From Methanothrix harundinacea 6Ac (lineage in GTDB: Archaea > Halobacteriota > Methanosarcinia > Methanotrichales > Methanotrichaceae), in assembly GCF_000235565.1 (NCBI RefSeq), contig NC_017527.1, forward strand, positions 310,001 to 374,000: 64,000 bases of DNA, read 5' to 3'. Every line of letters starts with the position of its first letter. Within the stretch, counting starts at the first letter, position 1. The notes below the pieces were generated by a model, which worked only from the letters and a program-made list of their open reading frames with translations, was not told the origin of the DNA and did not search any database. Position numbers and translations under genes: made by a program. Below, piece after piece: positions 59,091 to 64,000 of this stretch.

Positions 59091-59657
59091 TCAGAGGACC
59101 CCTTTGGTGCTGAGGACGAGGGTACCCTCCCTCCTCATAGCCTCCTTCAGAGCGAGCCCCAGGGCCTTGAAGATGATCTCGGCCTGGTGGTGGTCGTTTT
59201 CGCCCTCGAACCTGATGTGGAGGGTGATCCGGCCCCCCTCCGTCAGGGCTGAGAGAAACGCTGCCACATCCTGAGTCGGCAGGTCCCCGACGAGGTCGCC
59301 GGCAAACTCGCCCCTCATCACCAGGTAGGCCCTCCCGCTCAGGTCTAGGGCCGCCGAGGCGAGGGCCTCATCCATGGGGGCTGCCGCCCAGCCGTACCTT
59401 CTTATCCCCCGCTTATCCCCCAGGGCGGAGGCGATCGCCTCCCCCAGGGCGAGCCCCAGGGCCCTCGACCTCTGGGCGGAGATCCCCCCTCCGGCCTTAG
59501 CCGAGAGGTCGATCCCGCTCATCCTCGCGAGGGCGCTCAGCATGTGGTCGAGGAACCCCGACCCGGATTCGAGTACCGAGTTCCCTTGGCCATCCAGGTC
59601 CAATTCGACGACGGCTCGCGCCCCTCCGACCTCGGAGCTTCCCTCACCCCTCCTCAA
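59091..59657 (-). CDS. hisB: HisB-like imidazoleglycerol-phosphate dehydratase with altered metal site
   Basis: 188 residues from TTG 59657, which follows 'GGAGGTGG'. HisB removes water from imidazoleglycerol phosphate in histidine synthesis and normally uses two manganese ions held by repeated H-H-x-x-E motifs. Present here: 'SGFLDHMLSALARM', 'GIRRYGWAAAPMDEALA', 'LDLSGRAYLV', 'NDHHQAEIIFKALGLAL' and 'STKGVL'. Missing: the first H-H-T-x-E-D motif, replaced by 'GGISAQRSRALGLALGEA' (residues ~57-74), and the N-terminal R-x-T-x-E-T. No other frame restores them. It follows hisA with an 80-base gap, so the histidine context is kept, but activity is uncertain. Confidence 0.85.
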   Translation of the reverse strand: MRRGEGSSEVGGARAVVELDLDGQGNSVLESGSGFLDHMLSALARMSGIDLSAKAGGGISAQRSRALGLALGEAIASALGDKRGIRRYGWAAAPMDEALASAALDLSGRAYLVMRGEFAGDLVGDLPTQDVAAFLSALTEGGRITLHIRFEGENDHHQAEIIFKALGLALKEAMRREGTLVLSTKGVL

Positions 59658-59737
59658 GACTCCACCTCCACGCCTCCTCCATAAACCCTAGATCGATCTC
59701 CATGAAATCTCCACAAACCCTCCATGACCGATCAATA

Positions 59738-60463
59738 TCAGGATCGGAGGGCCGAGAGGGCCTCTCTGAAGTCGAGCTTTCCCGTATATATCGCCGTCCC
59801 GACGACCGCTCCCGCGGCGCCCGCGCCTCTCAGGACCAGGAGGTCCCCGACGGTGGTGACCCCTCCGGCGGCGACGACCGGGATCTCCACCGCCTCCACG
59901 AGCCTCCTCGTCGGCTCGGGGTCGATCCCCCGGACCTGACCTTCGACGTCGATGTTGGTGAAGAGGATCGAGCCCGCCCCCCGCTCCTGGAATAGGAGCC
60001 CAAGCTCGATCGCCCCCTTCTCCAGGTTCCGCTGCCACCCCTCGGTGGTCACCTTCCCGCGCCTCACGTCCAGGGCGACCATCACCCTCTCCTTCCCGAA
60101 CTCCTCCGCGACCTCCGTCACCATCTCAGGGCGGGCGAGGGCCGCCGTCCCCAGGATCACCCGGTCGACGCCCAGGCCGAGGAGCGAAGCCGCATCCTCC
60201 GGGGACCTGATCCCGCCCCCCACCTGGATGAAGAGGTCGAGGGTCTCGACGATCTCCTGGAGGATGGGGCCGTTGATCCGGACCCCCTGGATCGCCCCGT
60301 CCAGGTCGATGATGTGCAGGGTCGAAGACCCCATCTCGGCCCACCGGACCGCCTCCGCCAGGGGGTCGTCGAGGGATACCACCTCCGTTCCCGGGACGCC
60401 GCCGACGAGCTGGACGCATCGGCCGCCGCGGAGGTCGACGGCAGGGAAGAGATCGAAAGCCAT
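59738..60463 (-). CDS. hisA: phosphoribosylformimino-5-aminoimidazole carboxamide ribotide isomerase
   Basis: 241 residues, the normal HisA TIM barrel. It catalyses the Amadori rearrangement of ProFAR to PRFAR in histidine synthesis. Catalytic Asp is in 'FPAVDLRGGRCVQLVGG' and the second in 'VMVALDVRRGKVTTEGWQ'. Phosphate-binding segments are 'IQVGGGIRS' and 'PVVAAGGVTTVGDL'. 'FTNIDVEGQVRGIDPEP' is also typical. A TATA-like 'AAAACTTAAGCC' lies only 25-35 bases upstream, so the leader is very short. hisB follows. Confidence 0.95.
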   Translation of the reverse strand: MAFDLFPAVDLRGGRCVQLVGGVPGTEVVSLDDPLAEAVRWAEMGSSTLHIIDLDGAIQGVRINGPILQEIVETLDLFIQVGGGIRSPEDAASLLGLGVDRVILGTAALARPEMVTEVAEEFGKERVMVALDVRRGKVTTEGWQRNLEKGAIELGLLFQERGAGSILFTNIDVEGQVRGIDPEPTRRLVEAVEIPVVAAGGVTTVGDLLVLRGAGAAGAVVGTAIYTGKLDFREALSALRS

Positions 60464-60505
60464 GGATAGGACCTAGACCTTCGGAGGGCTTAAGTTTTGG
60501 GGCTC

Positions 60506-63500
60506 CTAGGACCAGAACCTCTTCGTCCTGGCGTACTCCCGTTCCGCCTTCAGGATGTCGCGGTAGAAGTCGGCCTCATCTCTCCTGAGGTTCCGCATCA
60601 ACCTCGCCGCCGTCTCGGGGCCTAGGCCCCGGCTCGCCAGGGCGACGGCGGCGGCCTTGCCGTAGGTGAGGACGAGGTTTGCGTTTCTGTAGACCCGCTT
60701 CGTCCTCCGCCGGTCCTCGGGGGTCTTCGCCGCTTCCGGCTTCTTGACGATCCTGATCTCCTCCTCCTCCCAGGGCTTGAGGGCCGCCACCATCCGGGAG
60801 CCGCAGACGGGGCACTCGGGGACCTCGGGGACGTTCTTGACCATCCGCAGCGACTTCCACCCCTTGCATTGGACGCAGAAGAGGATCACCCGGTCGTTCA
60901 TGATCCGGTCTTTGAGCAGGTCGATGACGGCACCGTCGGCCCGCTCCGGGGTCGTCACGTCCCTCCCGCCCCGCCTTCCCTCGGCGCCGATGGGGCTCGC
61001 CGAGGAGGTGGTGATGGCGATCTTCCCCGCCCTAAGACCCTCCAGAACCTCCCTCGCCCGGTCGGCGTCGATCCTGTCGAAGAGGACCTCCCGCATCGCC
61101 TCCTCGCCGATGACCCCGTCGACGAAGAGGCCGAGGACCCTCTTCAGGCTCACCACCTCCCGGTCGAGGTCCCGGCGGAGGGCCCCGAACCTCCGGGCGA
61201 CGTGGACCATCCTCCAGGTGAAGAGGGAGGTGTTCTTGAGGGTCATCTCCAGGATCGGGGCGAGGTGGTCCGGGTCCGTCCCGGCGAGGAGGGCTGCCAC
61301 CTCCTCAGGCAGAATCGGCCTCGGCGTCTCCAGGCCGATCCGATAGGGGTCGACGTCCAGGGCCACGGAGGTCCCGAGCCTCGCCGAGAGGAGGGCGGTC
61401 AGGACCCTTCCGAGGGCTTCGTTGGCCTGGTGGCCGAGGCAGGCGTTGATGGTGATGTAGGTCCCGTCCCCCTCGACGACGATCGTCCTCTCATCGGGGA
61501 CAGGGAGATGGGTCGCAAGCTGCCTTTTTATCAACTTAACGAAGGCCGAGGCCGCCTCCTCCTCGACGGGGTAGCTCTCCATCAGGAAGGCCAGGGCCGC
61601 AGCCTCGCCACCACCTCCCCCGCCATCGCCGCCCGCCTCACCTTCCAGGTGACGGGCAACCCTTCCCCGGACCTCTCCCGCCTCCTGGGCCACCTCCCAG
61701 GGGACGGGGATCTCCTCCCCCGACCAGGAGGGGATCTCGCCCCCCCTCTGGATGGGGGCGACCCTGATCTCCGCCTCCTCGTCGACGACCTCCACGATCT
61801 CCCACATCTCCCCCCTGGAGACGAAGGTCGCGCCCGGCTCGGCGAAGTTGACGACGAAGGCCTCGTCGAGGGTCCCCACGGGCTTCCTCCCGACGACGTC
61901 GTAGACCCGGTACCTCTTCTCGTCGGGTATCATCGAGAGGTTCTGGTAGTAGTACTGCCAGGACTTCCTCCTCCGCCGGAGGATGCCGCCCTCGAAGAAG
62001 ACGAGCCGATGGCCAGCTATCTCCGCCGCCACCTCCTCCAGCTCCGGGAAGGAGAGGTCCCGGAAGGGGCGGGACCTGGTGACGATCTCAAAGCACCTTT
62101 TGAGGGCGACCTCGCCGAAGTCGAGGGCGAGCCCCACCAGCTGGTTTGCCAGGACGTCCTTCGGCCTCTCGTGGAGCCTCGTCCCCTCCAGCACCCGAGA
62201 GTTCGCCCTCCTCGCTATGGCGGCGGCTTCGGCGACGTCGTCGGGGGATGTGGCTATGATCGTCCCCGCCGAGGTCCTCCCCACCCGGTGGCCGGACCTT
62301 CCCACCCGCTGGACGAGGCGGGATACCTCCCTGGGGGAGCTGTACTGGATGACGTGCTCCACGTCTCCTATGTCTATCCCCAGCTCCATCGACGAGGTGC
62401 AGATCAGCCCCCGGAGCCTCCCCGCCTTGAAGGCCTCCTCCGCCTCGATCCTCGCCTCTTTCGAGAGGCTCCCGTGGTGGACCCCGATCCTCTCGCCGAG
62501 GATCCTGAAGCTCGACCCCAGGACCTCGGCGGCCTGGCGGGTGTTGACGAAGACGAGGCACCTCTCCCTCCGAACAGCCTCCCGGATCACCCGGATCTGG
62601 GCGGCGAGGCTCGGGTCGCACTCCAGCTCCTTTGCGAGGGCATAGTCGCCTGCCTCCGGCTGGGGGGATATCACCCGAAACCTCGCCTCCCTCTCCACGT
62701 CGGTCTGGACGATCCGGCACCTCCGGCGGGGGCCGACGAGGAACTCGGCGACGACCTCCGGGGACCCGACGGTCGCGGAGAGGCCGACCCTCTGGAACTC
62801 CCCCGCCACTTCCGCCATCCTCTCCAGGACGAGCGCGAGCTGAGACCCCCGCTTTGAGGCCGCCAGCTCGTGGACCTCGTCGATGACGACGGTCCTGACG
62901 CCCCGGAGGGACTCCCGGAGCCGCTTTCCGGTGAGCATCACCTGGAGGGTCTCCGGCGTCGTGATGAGCAGGTCGGGAGGCCGCAAGGATTGGGCCCTCC
63001 GCTCCGCCTGGGTCGTATCGCCGTGGCGGACGGCGACGGATACCCCCAGCTCTTCTCCCCAGGACCGGAGGCGGGAGAGCATGTCCCTGTTGAGGGCCCG
63101 GAGGGGGGTGACGTAGATGGCGGAGATCCGGCCGGGGCCCTCATCCTCGTCGGTTCCGGGGCGTTCTCTTCCCTGCATGCGTCCCCTGGACCTCGTCTCC
63201 CACCGCATCCCGTCGCCGTCTCCGGGGGAGGACCTCTCCTCGCCCCTCGGGCGGCCCCCCCCCGCCTCCATCCCGGCGGTCCCGGCCCGGGGCCTGGCCC
63301 TATCCCGGAGGATTCTGTTGAATAGGGGGAGGGCGGCAGCCTCGGTCTTGCCGGTCCCGGTGGGGGCGATGAGGAGGAGGTGCTCTCCGGCCAGGATCAG
63401 GGGTATCGCCCTCTCCTGGGGAGCCGTCGGCTCCGCTATCCCCTGGCGGGCGAGCATCCCCCGGATCTCCGGCCGGAGCCTCGAGAAGGCGGTCACAACC

Positions 63501-63511
63501 CATAAGTCCAC
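60506..63511 (-). CDS. lhr: Lhr-type ATP-dependent helicase
   Basis: About 1,001 residues from GTG 63511 (GTG 63496 is possible). Superfamily 2 motifs: Q-like 'EPTAPQERAIPLILAG', I 'IAPTGTGKTEAA', Ia 'YVTPLRALNRDM', II 'VIDEVHELAASKRG', III 'GLSATVGSPE', IV 'CLVFVNTRQAAE', V 'ICTSSMELGIDIGDVE' and VI 'RLVQRVGRSGHRVGRT'. A low-complexity Arg/Gly/Glu insert (~residues 70-125) lies between motifs I and Ia. The C-terminal part carries a four-Cys zinc site ('CVQCKGW' and 'CPVCGSR'), typical of archaeal Lhr. These enzymes move 3'-5' on DNA or DNA-RNA hybrids in repair. Confidence 0.93.
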   Translation of the reverse strand: MDLWVVTAFSRLRPEIRGMLARQGIAEPTAPQERAIPLILAGEHLLLIAPTGTGKTEAAALPLFNRILRDRARPRAGTAGMEAGGGRPRGEERSSPGDGDGMRWETRSRGRMQGRERPGTDEDEGPGRISAIYVTPLRALNRDMLSRLRSWGEELGVSVAVRHGDTTQAERRAQSLRPPDLLITTPETLQVMLTGKRLRESLRGVRTVVIDEVHELAASKRGSQLALVLERMAEVAGEFQRVGLSATVGSPEVVAEFLVGPRRRCRIVQTDVEREARFRVISPQPEAGDYALAKELECDPSLAAQIRVIREAVRRERCLVFVNTRQAAEVLGSSFRILGERIGVHHGSLSKEARIEAEEAFKAGRLRGLICTSSMELGIDIGDVEHVIQYSSPREVSRLVQRVGRSGHRVGRTSAGTIIATSPDDVAEAAAIARRANSRVLEGTRLHERPKDVLANQLVGLALDFGEVALKRCFEIVTRSRPFRDLSFPELEEVAAEIAGHRLVFFEGGILRRRRKSWQYYYQNLSMIPDEKRYRVYDVVGRKPVGTLDEAFVVNFAEPGATFVSRGEMWEIVEVVDEEAEIRVAPIQRGGEIPSWSGEEIPVPWEVAQEAGEVRGRVARHLEGEAGGDGGGGGGEAAALAFLMESYPVEEEAASAFVKLIKRQLATHLPVPDERTIVVEGDGTYITINACLGHQANEALGRVLTALLSARLGTSVALDVDPYRIGLETPRPILPEEVAALLAGTDPDHLAPILEMTLKNTSLFTWRMVHVARRFGALRRDLDREVVSLKRVLGLFVDGVIGEEAMREVLFDRIDADRAREVLEGLRAGKIAITTSSASPIGAEGRRGGRDVTTPERADGAVIDLLKDRIMNDRVILFCVQCKGWKSLRMVKNVPEVPECPVCGSRMVAALKPWEEEEIRIVKKPEAAKTPEDRRRTKRVYRNANLVLTYGKAAAVALASRGLGPETAARLMRNLRRDEADFYRDILKAEREYARTKRFWS

Positions 63512-63547
63512 CCTGCTCTAATAATAGCCTCGCGTGGAGGAGTTTTT

Positions 63548-64000
63548 TTGCAGGTGGCGGTAGTCGGAGCCGGAGATTACGAGGAGAGGAGGTGCTCCCT
63601 CGCGATGGAGCTGGGGAGAAAGATCGCCGAGGGCGGCCACGTTCTGATCACCGGGGGCCTGGGCGGTGTGATGGAGGCGGCCTGCCAGGGGGCGCGGGAG
63701 GCGGGAGGCGTCACCGTCGGGGTCCTGCCGGGGGAGAAGGAGGCGGCCAACCCCTTCGTCGCGGTGGCGATCGGGACCGGGATGGGCCACGGGAGGAACG
63801 CCATCCTCGTCCGGAGCGCCGACGTCGTCATCGCCCTTCCGGGGCTTTACGGCACCCTCTCCGAGATCGCCCTCGCCCTGAAGATGGGAAAGCTGGTCAT
63901 CGACCTCGGCGACTGGAACGTCGATGGGATGCGGAAAGCCGAGAGCCCCGAGGAGGCTATGCGGATCGCGGAGGGGAGGGGGGGCGAGGGGTCGAGGAGA
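63548..64000 (+). CDS. TIGR00725/LOG-like nucleotide-binding protein, N-terminal part
   Basis: The gene runs off the window end; 151 codons are visible. The start is TTG 63548, five bases after GGAGGAG, or GTG 63554. The Rossmann fold begins 'VAVVGAGDYEERRCSLAMEL'. The family motifs are 'HVLITGGLGGVMEAACQGAR', 'TVGVLPGEKEAANP', 'GMGHGRNAILVRSADVVIAL' and the 'P-G-x-Y-G-T-L-S-E' variant of the P-G-G-x-G-T-x-x-E motif of LOG-like proteins. Some LOG proteins release cytokinin bases; archaeal TIGR00725 members have no proven role. It is divergent from lhr. Confidence 0.85.
   Translation, partial: MQVAVVGAGDYEERRCSLAMELGRKIAEGGHVLITGGLGGVMEAACQGAREAGGVTVGVLPGEKEAANPFVAVAIGTGMGHGRNAILVRSADVVIALPGLYGTLSEIALALKMGKLVIDLGDWNVDGMRKAESPEEAMRIAEGRGGEGSRR

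Noticed and set aside
60869-62857. Plus-strand ORF of 662 codons over lhr
   Set aside because: Shadow of the helicase gene; no start signal or domain.

Overview
The window looks like chromosome from a GC-rich methanogenic archaeon of the Methanosarcinia, most likely the Methanothrix (Methanosaeta) group. This placement is an inference. The archaeal signs are aEF-2 with its diphthamide loop, aEF-1A, archaeal uS10, transcription factor TFE, a split GMP synthase, Trm11-type and Thg1-type tRNA enzymes, and TATA-box promoters, some with almost no leader. The methanogen signs are a FmdE-family protein, formaldehyde-activating enzyme (Fae) beside a DmrX-like flavoprotein, a CooC-like ATPase end, and F420-type formate dehydrogenase FdhAB. 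Bacterial-type MutS/MutL and many PKD, TPR and repeat-rich exported proteins also fit Methanosarcinia.

Layout. 1-3.3 kb: the end of a CooC-like ATPase, a tiny antitoxin-like ORF, then aspartate kinase and purM on the minus strand. 3.4-7.46 kb: translation block fusA, tuf, rpsJ and tRNA-Arg(CCG). 7.6-10.8 kb: gatC-gatA-gatB. 10.8-19 kb: secreted lectin-like propeller, PaaK-type CoA ligase with a tandem-ACT protein, an AT-rich membrane protein, and a 998-residue transglutaminase-like/PKD/propeller surface protein. 19.2-25.7 kb: Trm11 methylase with a kinase-like protein, S-adenosylhomocysteinase, RNase Z-like hydrolase, FmdE-like protein, DUF3467, TPR and a lone Lrp ligand domain. 26-27 kb: two small aromatic-rich secreted proteins. 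27.2-31.6 kb: mutS-mutL. 31.7-36.5 kb: fdhA-fdhB and a HypE/PurM-fold protein. 36.6-44 kb: TFE, two small DNA-binding-like proteins, a membrane Mrr-like protein, TPR proteins, nuclease/lamin-tail protein and small membrane proteins. 44-49 kb: a giant surface protein of eleven ~107-residue repeats broken by two frameshifts. 49.3-54.4 kb: fae/dmrX from one divergent promoter, GMP synthase glutaminase, a YkgJ-type protein, a pentapeptide-repeat fusion coupled to an Hfq-like Sm protein, Thg1-like protein and PRC-barrel protein. 54.8-57.9 kb: a second member of the repeat surface family and a DUF11-like exported protein. 58-64 kb: GMP synthase ATP-PPase, hisA-hisB, an Lhr helicase and the start of a TIGR00725/LOG-like protein.

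Functional links: purine synthesis (purM and both GMP synthase halves), tRNA charging and modification (gatCAB, trm11, thg1), one-carbon/pterin chemistry (fae, dmrX, FmdE, ahcY, fdhAB) and a large investment in the cell surface.

The most unusual points are: a HisB with half of its metal site missing; an Hfq-type Sm protein translationally coupled to a pentapeptide-repeat/TIR- or deoxyribosyltransferase-like fusion; a shared extended promoter plus GTGAA direct repeats at two paralogous surface genes and a third site before guaA; and a near-perfect 321-bp tandem repeat with two compensating-type frameshifts. No CRISPR array, insertion sequence or complete mobile element was seen.
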